Below are positions 32,838-41,579 of a DNA stretch of 64,000 bases, in pieces. Numbering within the stretch: the stretch's first letter is position 1; each line of letters opens with the position of its first letter. The DNA is from CAZFHZ01 sp964519015. GTDB taxonomy: Bacteria > Blakebacterota > Blakebacteria > Blakebacterales > CAYUVJ01. The stretch spans positions 1 to 64,000 of the forward strand of contig CAZFHZ010000006.1 in assembly GCA_964519015.1 (NCBI GenBank), in the 5' to 3' direction. Under the pieces are notes generated by a model, which made no database searches, was not told where the DNA came from, and saw only the letters and a list, made by a program, of their open reading frames with translations. Both the position numbers and the translations under genes were made by a program.

Positions 32838-34513
32838 TTGCGCCGCCATCGGGCCAGGGGTTCCAGGCGCAGCCTCATCTGCCCCACGCTCCGCAGTTCC
32901 ACGACATCCCCATCCACGACCCAGTACTGCTGCGTGGAGAAGTAGAGGGGTATCAGGGGAGCGTCTTCTTCGAACCGGTTGAGAGCTCCCTGCCAGTACA
33001 ATTCGGGATTACTCCCCGCCCCCTGCATCACCGCGACCAGGTTCGAGTTGAAGTTGGGGCTGCGATAGCGCACGAAGTTGGTCCCCTCCGCGATCGCCGC
33101 CGCTCCGAACCAGTGCCGGAAGGCCTCCGGCGTGGGGGGCATCGTCATTTCATAGATGGCCAGGTCGTACTCCCCCGAACGCAGGCGACCCCGGAGCTCA
33201 TCCGGGCTGACCGGGATCGCCTCGATCAGGAAACCGAGCCGCTGCAGGTCGTTCTTGATGTTCCGGGCCATCTCCTCGTACATGGCGACGTGATCGGGGT
33301 AGTGGAGCCGGAGTTGGACAGACCGGCCTGACGGATCGGTCAGTACGTCACCCGAGTGGCTGAATCGGAGCTGGGTCAGCAGGTTCATCGCCGGCCGGCG
33401 GCGCGGACGCCCCGACACCCCTTCATCGGGGGGACGCGGCTGGATCGGCAGGTTGGCGATGGGGGAGAGTTCGCGAGGGACTCCCAGCCGGAGTCCTTCC
33501 CGGTCGATGGCCAGACGGATCGCGTAACGTACCTCGCTCTGGACCAGCAGCGGGGACTCGTTGTTGAAAGCCAGGTAGTAGAAGTGATCGGGCCTCGGGA
33601 AGTACCGGAAGTGCAGGTTGCGGCGGCTGGTCGACTGCGCCTGCAGCTCGGCGCTGGCCTGCCAGGTCAGCAGGCCGGCCACGTCCACCTCACCGGTGAC
33701 CACGCCCTGGATGAGCTGCCGCTCGGTGGCATAGAAGTGGATGGTCACTTCCCGGATGGCGGGGCGTCCCTGGAAGTAGCGGTCGAAGGAACGGAGCGTG
33801 ATGACCCGGTACCGACCTTCCGGACCGGGCTGAGGCTGCCCGATCTCGAAGGTGTAACCACCCAGACCGACCGGCTGCAGGAACGCCCGGGAGAGGGCCT
33901 CGCGCATCGTGGCGAGGTCCCCCCGGATGCTTCTGGCGGTCTCGGCGGGCAACGGCACCACCCGGGCCACCCGGTAGGGCTGCTCCCGCCGGCGCCGGGA
34001 ATCCATGGTGAAGGTGATCGAACCGTCCTGGTTGACCACCACCGTGCTGACCAGGCCGAAGGCGGGATCCACGTCGGGATCGCCCGCCAGGGCGAGCCGC
34101 CGGTAGAGATCGATCGTCTCCCGCACGTCCTGCGGATCGAGTTCGCTCTCGTTCTGGAAACGCACCCCCTCCCGGAGCTTGAGCGTCCAGCTCCCCCGGA
34201 CCGTCTCCTCGGCGAATGAGGTGACCAACTGCAGCACCGGTTCCTCCCCGGGAGTCGTGTTGTGGCCAATCAGGCCCGGTCCATAGACCTGGCGCATGAT
34301 CCAGGCGTAGGCCCCGTCGGTCTGCAGGTCGGGGGGGAGGGGAAGAAAGTTGCCGGCAGCGACGAACCCGATGCGCAGCTCGCGCTGCTGGGGGGGGAGG
34401 GGGCGGGGAGCGGGGTACACCTCGCCGCCGGGTGCGTCCGGTCGGGACCCACCCAGGACGACCAGGGCCGCCAGGGAGAACACGGCCCCGCACTTTCGAC
34501 CGCTGGTCCTCAT
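32834..34513 (-). CDS. orphan family 5 peptide/nickel-type solute-binding protein
   Basis: A 559-residue exported SBP_bac_5 protein. A signal peptide (VFSLAALVVLGGS, no lipobox Cys) precedes the two-lobed fold: WTLKLREGVRFQNESELDPQDV is the family signature (about 130-151), then FHFRYFPRPDHFYYLAFNNE and SGEYDLAIYEM in the second lobe. These proteins deliver oligopeptides or similar ligands to Opp/Dpp permeases, but no permease or ATPase of that class is nearby. Instead it is coupled by ATGA to a histidine kinase with an extracytoplasmic sensor, so a role in ligand presentation to the kinase is a reasonable inference. Confidence 0.88.
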   Translation of the reverse strand: MRTSGRKCGAVFSLAALVVLGGSRPDAPGGEVYPAPRPLPPQQRELRIGFVAAGNFLPLPPDLQTDGAYAWIMRQVYGPGLIGHNTTPGEEPVLQLVTSFAEETVRGSWTLKLREGVRFQNESELDPQDVRETIDLYRRLALAGDPDVDPAFGLVSTVVVNQDGSITFTMDSRRRREQPYRVARVVPLPAETARSIRGDLATMREALSRAFLQPVGLGGYTFEIGQPQPGPEGRYRVITLRSFDRYFQGRPAIREVTIHFYATERQLIQGVVTGEVDVAGLLTWQASAELQAQSTSRRNLHFRYFPRPDHFYYLAFNNESPLLVQSEVRYAIRLAIDREGLRLGVPRELSPIANLPIQPRPPDEGVSGRPRRRPAMNLLTQLRFSHSGDVLTDPSGRSVQLRLHYPDHVAMYEEMARNIKNDLQRLGFLIEAIPVSPDELRGRLRSGEYDLAIYEMTMPPTPEAFRHWFGAAAIAEGTNFVRYRSPNFNSNLVAVMQGAGSNPELYWQGALNRFEEDAPLIPLYFSTQQYWVVDGDVVELRSVGQMRLRLEPLARWRRK

Positions 34514-35358
34514 GGGTCGAGGGTGTCCTCCTGCCCCGGGACGTCCTCGCTCCGCCGCCGCCCGTGGGAGATCCACTCGGGGTCGGCGAACCGCTCCCGG
34601 AGTCCGCGGGCCCGCCGCTCCTCGGCGGGCTGCAGTCCCCCGGGCTCCAGCACCACGTCGAGCGAGCGGGCGAATCCCTCCGCGAACGGCGGGGCCAGCT
34701 CGGCGGCATCGATCGTGCGGCCCAGGAGCGCGGAGCAGTCTACCGTCGCCTGGCGCAGCGCCGCTTCTTCGGCCCGGGGATCGGGGCTCTCCAGGTACCA
34801 GGGGAGCCGCAGGTGCTCTCCTCCCAGCAGGATGGAACCGTGCTGCATCAACCAGCCTCCCCGCCGCCGCTGTGCGGAGCCTACCACTTTGCGGCCGCCG
34901 GCGACCAGTTCATACCGGCCGGCGGCGGTGAAACAGGGATTGCGGGTCTCCAGCCCGGCGGCCCTCGTCCGGCGCGTCTTCTCCAGTCCCACCTCGATCC
35001 CGACGGAGGCCAGACCGGCCTTCAGCCCCCCGGCCAGCCAGCGGTAGGCGGCCAGGGTACCCCCCGGAGGGGCCGGTGCGGTGACGCTGTAGGTGAGTTC
35101 TTCGGCGTGCAGGATGGCCCGGCCGCCGGTCGGTCGCCGGACGACCCCGTAACCGTCCCGCTCCAGCCGGGTCCAGTCCACCTTCGGCCCGCCGCGCTGG
35201 TTGGCGCCCAGCGAGAGGGTGTGGGGCCGCCAGGTATAGAGCCGAAGCGTCGGTCCGCCCCCCCTTTCGGCCTCGAGCAGGAGGGCTTCGTCCACCGCCA
35301 TGTTCCAGGCCCCGTCGGCCGCTGGATCGAGCATCAGCCGCCAGAGAGGCCGGTTCAT
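34510..35358 (-). CDS. lipoate-protein ligase family protein, LipM-like octanoyltransferase
   Basis: A 282-residue BPL/LPL-fold enzyme. Landmarks: MAVDEALL near residue 20, RRPTGGRAILHAEELTYSV (about 74-92), a Cys in TRNPCFTAAGRYEL at the position of the LipM nucleophile, and the acyl-binding Lys in GRKVVGSAQRRR. The presence of that Cys and the absence of an extended ligase C-domain favour octanoyl-ACP:protein octanoyltransferase over lipoate ligase. Coupling to the fab cluster and rnc (ATGA overlap with rnc) fits use of octanoyl-ACP as donor. Confidence 0.83.
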   Translation of the reverse strand: MNRPLWRLMLDPAADGAWNMAVDEALLLEAERGGGPTLRLYTWRPHTLSLGANQRGGPKVDWTRLERDGYGVVRRPTGGRAILHAEELTYSVTAPAPPGGTLAAYRWLAGGLKAGLASVGIEVGLEKTRRTRAAGLETRNPCFTAAGRYELVAGGRKVVGSAQRRRGGWLMQHGSILLGGEHLRLPWYLESPDPRAEEAALRQATVDCSALLGRTIDAAELAPPFAEGFARSLDVVLEPGGLQPAEERRARGLRERFADPEWISHGRRRSEDVPGQEDTLDP

Positions 35359-36110
35359 CCCCCTCCCTTCGATCCGCGTCCCGGCCGGTTCAGCCCGAGC
35401 CGGGCGAGGGCGGAGCGGGCAGCCTCCTGCTGTGCCTGTTTCTTGGAAACCCCGCTACCCGATCCCAGCACTTCGCGGTTGAGCATCACCTCCACGGTGA
35501 ACCGCTTCCGGTGGTCGGGACCTTCCTCGCGGGCCGTCCGGTAGGAGAGGTGACCGATCTTGCGCCGCTGTACGTGTTCCAGGAGCAGACTCTTGTAGTT
35601 GCCCAGGTCGGGCAGCTCGGTCACTTCCGGCAGCCGGTTGACCACCCGGGCCAGGACGAGCCGGCGGGCGGGCTCCAGCCCACCGTCCAGGAAGACCGCT
35701 CCGATGAGCGCTTCCAGAGCATCGGCCAGGATGCTCGGACGGTCCCGGCCCCCGGTCTCCGCCTCGTTGACCGAGAGTCGCAGTCCCTCCCCGATCCCGA
35801 GGTCCCGGGCGCTCTTCTCCAGGCCCTGCCGGGAGACGAGCAGCGACTTGAGCTGGGTGAGGTCCCCTTCCTGCTTGGAGGGGAAACGATGGAAGAGTTC
35901 GAGGGCGACGATGAGGTCGAGGACGGTGTCCCCGAGGAACTCGAGACGTTCGTTGGAGACCCGATCCTCCCCTCCCCGGCTGCCGATGATGGACCGGTGG
36001 GAGAGAGCCTCCACGAGCAGGCGCGGGTCTCGAAAGCGGTAGCCCAGTCTGCGCTCGAGCGCCGCTATGGGCGGCGGAAGCCGGACCGGTCGGGTGAGCA
36101 GCCGCCGCAG
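35355..36110 (-). CDS. rnc: ribonuclease III, no standard start codon at the N-terminus
   Basis: The catalytic domain begins LERRLGYRFRDPRLLVEAL, then ERLEFLGDTVLD (metal-binding Glu/Asp), and LADALEALIGAVFLDGG; a C-terminal dsRNA-binding domain (NYKSLLLEHVQ to KKQAQQEAARSAL) follows. The first in-frame ATG/GTG/TTG is GTG at 36014, which would remove the conserved first helix. Upstream of it the frame is open past the fabF stop to a TGA but offers only CTG (36110, 36101) and ATA (36068). The CTG at 36110 is used here as a best guess. Overlaps lipM start by four bases. Processes rRNA and mRNA. Confidence 0.9.
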   Translation of the reverse strand: MRRLLTRPVRLPPPIAALERRLGYRFRDPRLLVEALSHRSIIGSRGGEDRVSNERLEFLGDTVLDLIVALELFHRFPSKQEGDLTQLKSLLVSRQGLEKSARDLGIGEGLRLSVNEAETGGRDRPSILADALEALIGAVFLDGGLEPARRLVLARVVNRLPEVTELPDLGNYKSLLLEHVQRRKIGHLSYRTAREEGPDHRKRFTVEVMLNREVLGSGSGVSKKQAQQEAARSALARLGLNRPGRGSKGGG

Positions 36111-36120
36111 GCGGCGGGGG

Positions 36121-37371
36121 TCAAACCGTTTCGTCGAATCGCCTCACTGCGAGGGTCACGTTATGGCCCCCGAAACCGAAACTGTTGCTCAACCCCACCT
36201 CGAAAGCCCGCTCCACGGGGGCGTTCGGGGTGTAGTTCAGCGTGCATTCGGGGTCCGGGATCTCATAATTGATCGTGGGCGGGATCCGCCCTTCGCGTAC
36301 CGCCAGGGTCAGGAAGATGAACTCCACCGCGCCGCTGGCGCCGAGCAGATGGCCCGTCATCGATTTGGTGCTGCTGATGTTCAACTCACCGGCTCCGGGC
36401 CCGAAGACCTCGCCGATGGCCAGACTCTCGACCGCGTCGTTGTACCGGGTGCTTGTTCCGTGGGCGTTGATGTAGCCGACCTCTTCGGGGGCGGCCCCGG
36501 ACATCCGCAGCGCCATCCGCATGCTATCCGCCATCCCCTCCCCCTTCGGGTCGGGAGTGGTCATGTGATAGGCGTCGGCCGTCTGCCCGCCGCCGATGAA
36601 CTCGGCGTAGATGCGTGCCCCGCGGGCCCGGGCGTGCTCCAGGGTCTCCAGCACCACCAGGCCGGCCCCTTCGGCCATGATGAAGCCGTCGCGCCCGGCG
36701 TCGAAGGGACGGCTGGCGCGCTGCGGTTCGTCGTTACGCGTGCTGAGTGCCTTCATGGCGCAGAAACCGCCCACGGCCAGCGGGGTGATCGGAGCCTCGG
36801 TCCCCCCGGCCAGCATGATGTCGGCGTACCCGAGCTGCAGCAGGTTCCAGGCGTCGAGCAGGGCGTGAGCAGCGGAGGCGCAGGCGGAGACGGTGGAGTA
36901 GTTGGGTCCCCGCAGCCCGTAGCGGATGCTGATGTCGCCGGCCGCCATGTCACCGATCATCATCGGGACGAAGAAGGGACTGATACGGTCGGGCCCCTTC
37001 GCGGCGAGGACGTTGGCCTGGTCCTCCAGGGTCTTGATGCCGCCGATACCAGAGGCGATGATGACGCCGAAACCGCGGCGGTCGATCCGCTCCAGGTCGA
37101 TCCCGCTGTCCTGGAGCGCCTCCGCGGCCGCGATGTTGGCATAGACCAGGAAGGGGTCGGCGCGACGGGCCTCCTTCCGCTCCATCCGGCTGCGCTCGAG
37201 GTCGAAGGGGAGCACCTCGGCGGCGATACGCGTGGTATAGGCGGAGGCGTCGAACCGGGTGATCGGTCCGACCCCGGAACGCCCTGCCAACACGCTCTCC
37301 CACGACTGCCGGGTGTCGACACCCACGGGGGACAGTGTACCCAGACCCGTCACGACGATACGTCGTCGCAC
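36121..37371 (-). CDS. fabF: beta-ketoacyl-ACP synthase II
   Basis: A 416-residue condensing enzyme of type II fatty acid synthesis. The catalytic triad is visible: Cys164 in VSACASAAHALL, His in NAHGTSTRYND and His in KSMTGHLLGASGAVE. The glycine-rich C-terminus SFGFGGHNVTL is standard. The start is GTG at 37371, 49 bases after acpP on the same transcript. Elongates acyl-ACP with malonyl-ACP, including the temperature-relevant C16 to C18 step in well-studied species. Confidence 0.97.
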   Translation of the reverse strand: MRRRIVVTGLGTLSPVGVDTRQSWESVLAGRSGVGPITRFDASAYTTRIAAEVLPFDLERSRMERKEARRADPFLVYANIAAAEALQDSGIDLERIDRRGFGVIIASGIGGIKTLEDQANVLAAKGPDRISPFFVPMMIGDMAAGDISIRYGLRGPNYSTVSACASAAHALLDAWNLLQLGYADIMLAGGTEAPITPLAVGGFCAMKALSTRNDEPQRASRPFDAGRDGFIMAEGAGLVVLETLEHARARGARIYAEFIGGGQTADAYHMTTPDPKGEGMADSMRMALRMSGAAPEEVGYINAHGTSTRYNDAVESLAIGEVFGPGAGELNISSTKSMTGHLLGASGAVEFIFLTLAVREGRIPPTINYEIPDPECTLNYTPNAPVERAFEVGLSNSFGFGGHNVTLAVRRFDETV

Positions 37372-37420
37372 GTTCGACCTGCTTTCGAGGCAGTGGACCG
37401 GTGGTGGCCGGTCGCGACGG

Positions 37421-37660
37421 TTACTGATTCAGGTGCTGGTCCAGGTAGGCGACCGCTTCGCCGACGGTGCGCATCTTCTCCGCGTCCTCGTCGGGGATCT
37501 CGAGGTCGAACTCCTCCTCGAAAGCCATGACCAGCTCGACGGTGTCCAGGGAGTCGGCGCCCAGGTCGTCGACGAACGAGGCTGCGGCGGTCACCTGTTC
37601 GGCATCCACGCCGAGCTGCTCGACGATGATGTTCTTGACGCGTTCCTCGATGCTTGCCAT
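37421..37660 (-). CDS. acpP: acyl carrier protein
   Basis: Seventy-nine residues, acidic, with the phosphopantetheine attachment Ser37 in DDLGADSLDTVELVM. ATG at 37660 is preceded by AAGGAG six bases upstream. It sits between fabG and fabF, the usual order. The 147-base gap upstream to fabG is the largest inside the fab block and contains a dispersed repeat and a GC-rich hairpin, so acpP may have its own promoter or processing site, as expected for a protein needed in large amounts. Confidence 0.97.
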   Translation of the reverse strand: MASIEERVKNIIVEQLGVDAEQVTAAASFVDDLGADSLDTVELVMAFEEEFDLEIPDEDAEKMRTVGEAVAYLDQHLNQ

Positions 37661-37705
37661 ACGGGACTCCTTGTGCCTGTCACGGGGTTGGGGTGGTTCT
37701 TCCCC

Positions 37706-37722
37706 CGGAGCCGGCGGCTCCG
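37706..37722 (-). other. hairpin in the acpP leader
   Basis: CGGAGCC-GGC-GGCTCCG forms a perfect 7-bp stem with a 3-base loop, about 45 bases before the acpP ATG. No U-tract follows on the minus strand, so it is not a classical terminator; mRNA processing or stability is possible. Confidence 0.4.
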
Positions 37723-37755
37723 ACCCCCGCAGTTTATGCAATCCGGGCCTCTTGT

Positions 37756-37796
37756 CTAGTGTCCTGAGTCAGAATTTCGCATCATTTCGTTGTGCC
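37756..37796 (-). repeat. 41-bp dispersed repeat, copy A (fabG-acpP gap)
   Basis: Plus-strand sequence begins CTAGTGTCCTGAGTCAGAAT and continues through TTTCGCATCATTTCGTTGTGCC. About 38 of 41 positions match copy B at 42823-42864, in the same orientation and also directly 3' of a minus-strand gene. Confidence 0.8.
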
Positions 37797-37807
37797 GACG
37801 TCCTTTA

Positions 37808-38554
37808 TCACATGTACAGTCCACCATCCACCTGGATGGTCTGACCGGTCAGGTAGCCTGCCCGGGGAGAGACCAGGAAGGCGATCACCTCCGCCACATC
37901 CTGCGGGGTCCCGGCCCGTCCGAGAGCGACCTGCCGCAGGTAGGCCGCCTTGACCTCCTCGGGGAGCTGTTCGGTCATCTCGGTCTGGATATAGCCGGGA
38001 GCCACGGCCATCACCCGAACGCCGCGGGAACCGAGTTCCCGCGCGGCGGTCTTGGTCAATCCGACCACCCCGGCCTTGCTGGCTACGTAGTTGGCCTGGC
38101 CGGCGTTTCCCATCAGGCCCACCACCGAGGCCACGTTCACGATCACACCCGATCGCTGCTTCATCATCGGGCGCGAGACCGCTTTGATCCCCAGGAAGGT
38201 CCCGGTCAGGTTGACCTTGAGCACCAGGTCCCAGTCCGTCTGTTTCATGCGCATGATCAGGCCGTCCCGGGTGATGCCGGCATTGTTGACCAGGATGTCG
38301 AGCGAGGCGTATTCCTCCAGCGTGCGCGCCACCGCCTGCTCCCAGGAGGCCTCTTCGGTGACATCGAGGCGGAGGAAGAGCGCGTTGGCCCCTTCCACCC
38401 GTAGGTCGGCCGCGGTGGCCTCCCCCTGCTCCTCGATGACGTCGGCCACCACGACCGTGGCACCGTCGGATGCCAGCCGCCGGGCCGTCAGCGCTCCGAT
38501 CCCCCGGGCTCCCCCGGTCACCAGCGCCGTCTTCCCCTCCAGTATGCCGGCCAT
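37808..38554 (-). CDS. fabG: 3-oxoacyl-ACP reductase
   Basis: A 248-residue SDR-fold reductase. NADP-binding TGGARGIG (about residues 14-21), NNAG at about 88-91, catalytic Ser in NVASVVG, YVASK (Tyr and Lys), and the C-terminal TGQTIQVDGGLYM are all intact. The ATG at 38554 has GGAGGAGG upstream; longer in-frame readings exist but lack this support. Reduces beta-ketoacyl-ACP made by FabH and FabF. Confidence 0.97.
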   Translation of the reverse strand: MAGILEGKTALVTGGARGIGALTARRLASDGATVVVADVIEEQGEATAADLRVEGANALFLRLDVTEEASWEQAVARTLEEYASLDILVNNAGITRDGLIMRMKQTDWDLVLKVNLTGTFLGIKAVSRPMMKQRSGVIVNVASVVGLMGNAGQANYVASKAGVVGLTKTAARELGSRGVRVMAVAPGYIQTEMTEQLPEEVKAAYLRQVALGRAGTPQDVAEVIAFLVSPRAGYLTGQTIQVDGGLYM

Positions 38555-38567
38555 CCCGCCTCCTCCT

Positions 38568-39509
38568 TCAGTTTGAGACCGCTTCGACCACGGCTGCGAT
38601 CTCCTCCGGCTCCCCCGCGCCCGATGCGACCGCACCGGGCACGCTCCGCTTGAGCAGACCCCGGAGCACACTGCCGGGACCGCTCTCCACCCATCGGGTG
38701 GTCCCCATCCGGTCCAGCTCCTGCATCGATTCCGCCCAGCGGACCGGGTAGACGATTTGCAGACCGAGCAGTTCGCGGATCTCCTCGGGTCGCACGGCCG
38801 GTCGCGCCGTCACGTTGCTCACCACCGGGATGGACGAGGAGCCGACCTCCACCTGGCGGAGCGCCTGGCGTACCGGTTCCACCGCGCTTTCCATGAGCGG
38901 GGAGTGGAAGGCGCCGTGCACCTTGAGGGGGATGACCCGCTTGGCGCCCGCTTCCCGGCAGGCCGCTCCGGCCACCTCCACGGCGGCGCGCTGCCCGCTG
39001 ATGACGGTCTGGTCGGGGGCGTTGTAGTTGGCCGGCTGGACGATCCCCGCCTTCCCCGCCCGCCGGCAGGCCGCCCGGACCTCCTCGGAGCCCAGACCCA
39101 TGACCGCGGACATGGCCCCCGGGTGGGTCTCGCCGGCCGCCTGCATCGACTCGGCCCGGACCTGCACGACCTTGAGCGCGTCGGTCAGGCTGAGGGCTCC
39201 GCCCACCACCAGGGCGGAGTACTCCCCGAGGCTGTGACCGGCGGCGAAGTCGGGACGCACCCCGGCCGCACCCAGTGCGACGGCCATGGCCACCGAGTGG
39301 ACCAGGATGGCCGGCTGGGTGTGGACGGTCTGCAGCAGGATATCCTCGGGACCTTCGAACATGATCCGGCGGAGGTCGTAGCCGAGGGCCTCGCAGGCCT
39401 GGTCGAAGACGGCCCGCACCTCTCCACTCCCCTCCTCATAGAGGAGATGGCCCATGCCCACCGTCTGGGCACCCTGGCCCGGGAAGAGGAAGGTGATCCT
39501 TCGGCTCAT
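38568..39509 (-). CDS. fabD: malonyl-CoA:ACP transacylase
   Basis: A 313-residue transacylase. FLFPGQGAQ near the N-terminus, nucleophile Ser93 in AGHSLGEYSAL, Arg in the QVRAESMQ segment and the His of KVHGAFHSPLM complete the active site. It supplies malonyl-ACP to FabH and FabF. Encoded 44 bases after fabH and 13 before fabG on the same strand. Confidence 0.97.
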   Translation of the reverse strand: MSRRITFLFPGQGAQTVGMGHLLYEEGSGEVRAVFDQACEALGYDLRRIMFEGPEDILLQTVHTQPAILVHSVAMAVALGAAGVRPDFAAGHSLGEYSALVVGGALSLTDALKVVQVRAESMQAAGETHPGAMSAVMGLGSEEVRAACRRAGKAGIVQPANYNAPDQTVISGQRAAVEVAGAACREAGAKRVIPLKVHGAFHSPLMESAVEPVRQALRQVEVGSSSIPVVSNVTARPAVRPEEIRELLGLQIVYPVRWAESMQELDRMGTTRWVESGPGSVLRGLLKRSVPGAVASGAGEPEEIAAVVEAVSN

Positions 39510-39553
39510 CGTTCGACCACCGGTTGAGGGTCGTGGTTACGGCATCCGCCTTT

Positions 39554-40561
39554 TCAGAGGCGGACGATCAGGGAACCCCAGGTGAAGCCGGCCCCGAAGG
39601 CGACCAGCAGGACGGTGCTTCCCTCCGGGGCGCGCCCCAGCTTTCGGGCCTCGTCGAGGGCGATCGGGATGGAGGCCGCCGAGGTGTTCCCATATTCCTG
39701 GACGTTGATGTACACCCGCTCGGGAGGGAGGGCCAGACGCTGGGCGGTCGCATCGATGATGCGGATGTTGGCCTGGTGGGGGATCAACAGGTCGATCCGG
39801 TCCGCTCCCAGCCCGGCCAGTTCCAGTGCCTTCTCGGCCGAGAAGGTCATGGCCCGGACCGCCGATTTGAAGACCTCGGAGCCTTCCATATAGAGGTAAT
39901 GCTGACGGTTCTCCACCGTCTGGTGCGAGGCGGGCAGCCGCGAGCCGCCGGCCGGCAGTTTGAGCAGGCGTCCCAGGCTCCCGTCGGCCCCGACGTAGGC
40001 GGCCAGCACGCCGCGCTCCCCGTCTCCCGGTCCGTAGATGGCCGCCCCCGCCCCATCCCCGAAGAGCACACAGGTGCTCCGGTCCTGCCAGTCGGCAAAC
40101 CGGGTCAGCGTCTCGGCGCCGATCACTCCCACGATCCGGAACTGCCCGGCGGCGATCAGGCTGTTGGCCAGCATGGAAGCGTAGATGAACCCCGCACAGG
40201 CCGCCGAGACGTCGAAGACGGGGATCTTGGGCAGTCCCAGCCGGTCTTGCATCACGCAGGCGGTGCTGGGGAAGAGCATGTCGGGCGTGGCGGTGGCCAC
40301 GATGACGGCGTCCAGGTCCGCCTGCCCCAGTCCGGCGTCGGCCAGGGCAGCCTTGAGGGCGGCGGCGGCCAGGTCGCTGGTCGCCTGGTCGTCGGCGATG
40401 ATGTGGCGCCGCTTGATACCGGTGCGGGTGGTGATCCACTCGTCCGAGGTCTCCACCATGCGTTCCAGATCCTGGTTGGTGAGGATCTGCTCGGGCGCGT
40501 AGTGCCCCGTCCCCAGGATCCGGCTGGCTCCCCGGGTCCGGTCAGTGAAGGTGGGCGGCAT
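39554..40561 (-). CDS. fabH: beta-ketoacyl-ACP synthase III
   Basis: A 335-residue initiating condensing enzyme. Cys122 in SAACAGFIYA, His in LIPHQANIRI and Asn in EYGNTSAAS form the triad; the C-terminal LLVAFGAGFTWG is diagnostic. It condenses acetyl-CoA (or branched primers) with malonyl-ACP. Its ATG lies 20 bases inside the end of plsX, a common arrangement that couples phospholipid and fatty acid synthesis. Confidence 0.97.
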   Translation of the reverse strand: MPPTFTDRTRGASRILGTGHYAPEQILTNQDLERMVETSDEWITTRTGIKRRHIIADDQATSDLAAAALKAALADAGLGQADLDAVIVATATPDMLFPSTACVMQDRLGLPKIPVFDVSAACAGFIYASMLANSLIAAGQFRIVGVIGAETLTRFADWQDRSTCVLFGDGAGAAIYGPGDGERGVLAAYVGADGSLGRLLKLPAGGSRLPASHQTVENRQHYLYMEGSEVFKSAVRAMTFSAEKALELAGLGADRIDLLIPHQANIRIIDATAQRLALPPERVYINVQEYGNTSAASIPIALDEARKLGRAPEGSTVLLVAFGAGFTWGSLIVRL

Positions 40562-41567
40562 GGATCGCTTCCAATCGGGCTTTGATGTGTCCGTTCAGGC
40601 CCTCCCGGACCATGCGCACGGCGACCTGGATGGCATTGCGGATCGCCTTGGCAGAGGAGCCTCCGTGGCAGATGATGACGACCCCGTCGATCCCCAGCAG
40701 CGGGGCGCCGCCGAACTCCTCGTAGTCCAGGTCCTTCTTGAGTCGCTGGAAGACCGGTGCCATGAGGAGGGCGCCCACCCAAGCCAGGGGGCTGCGGGCC
40801 AGTCCCCGTTTGATCCCGGCGGTCATGAAGCTGACGACTCCCTCGGCGAACTTCAGCAGGATGTTGCCGGTGAAACCGTCGCAGACGGCGACGTTGACAT
40901 CCCCTCTCAGGATATCGCGTCCCTGGATGTTGCCGACGAATTCGAGTCCCGACTCCATCAGGAGACGGTGCCCCTCCACGACGGTGTCGGTCCCTTTCCC
41001 GCTCTCCTCGCCGATGGAGACCAGTCCCACCCGGGGCCGCTCGATCCCGAAGACATACTCGGCATAGAGACTGCCCATGATACCGAACTCCACCAGGTTG
41101 CCGGGCCGGCAGTCGGGATTCGCCCCCACATCCAGGAGCAGGGTCGTACCCGCTTCCGAGGGGAAGACGGTGGCGATGGCGGGACGGGACACACCGGCGA
41201 GCCGGCCGAGGGTGAAGAGGGCCGAACCCATCACCGCACCCGTATTGCCGGCCGAGACCACGGCCTGCACCTCGCCGGCCCGATGCCGGCGCATGGCGAC
41301 CGCGATGGAGGAGTCCTTCTTGCGCCGCACGGCTGCGGCCGGTGCCTCATCCATGGCGATGGTCTCGGAGGCGTGCACGATCGAGATGGGGAGGCCGTGG
41401 ATCATCCGATCGAAGTGCTCCCGCAGGAGCGGCTCATCGCCGACCAGCACGATCTCGTAGCGGCCCGCACCCGCCGCCGCGGCCTCCACGGCGCCGGCCA
41501 CGATTCGCTCAGGGGCATGGTCCCCCCCCATCGCATCGACCGCTATTCGGATCTTGCCGTCGGACAC
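40542..41567 (-). CDS. plsX: phosphate acyltransferase PlsX
   Basis: A 341-residue enzyme converting acyl-ACP to acyl-phosphate for the PlsY route of phospholipid synthesis. Signature segments are IAVDAMGGDHAPERIVAG at the N-terminus, SAGNTGAVMGSALFTLGRL, and the C-terminal CHGGSSAKAIRNAI. GTG start at 41567, 12 bases after rpmF. Peripheral membrane protein in studied species. Confidence 0.97.
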   Translation of the reverse strand: MSDGKIRIAVDAMGGDHAPERIVAGAVEAAAAGAGRYEIVLVGDEPLLREHFDRMIHGLPISIVHASETIAMDEAPAAAVRRKKDSSIAVAMRRHRAGEVQAVVSAGNTGAVMGSALFTLGRLAGVSRPAIATVFPSEAGTTLLLDVGANPDCRPGNLVEFGIMGSLYAEYVFGIERPRVGLVSIGEESGKGTDTVVEGHRLLMESGLEFVGNIQGRDILRGDVNVAVCDGFTGNILLKFAEGVVSFMTAGIKRGLARSPLAWVGALLMAPVFQRLKKDLDYEEFGGAPLLGIDGVVIICHGGSSAKAIRNAIQVAVRMVREGLNGHIKARLEAIHAAHLH

Positions 41568-41579
41568 GGGTCTTGAGGA

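Noticed and set aside
29841..32945. Very long plus-strand open frame (over 1000 codons) opposite the two-component genes
   Set aside because: It is the antisense shadow of the response regulator, kinase and binding-protein genes in GC-rich DNA; low-complexity His/Gly/Asp-rich product, no domain.
37751..37810. Sigma-70 promoter inside the dispersed repeat driving acpP
   Set aside because: A TGATG-like -35 can be found, but no good -10 follows at proper spacing in both copies; promoter function is not claimed.
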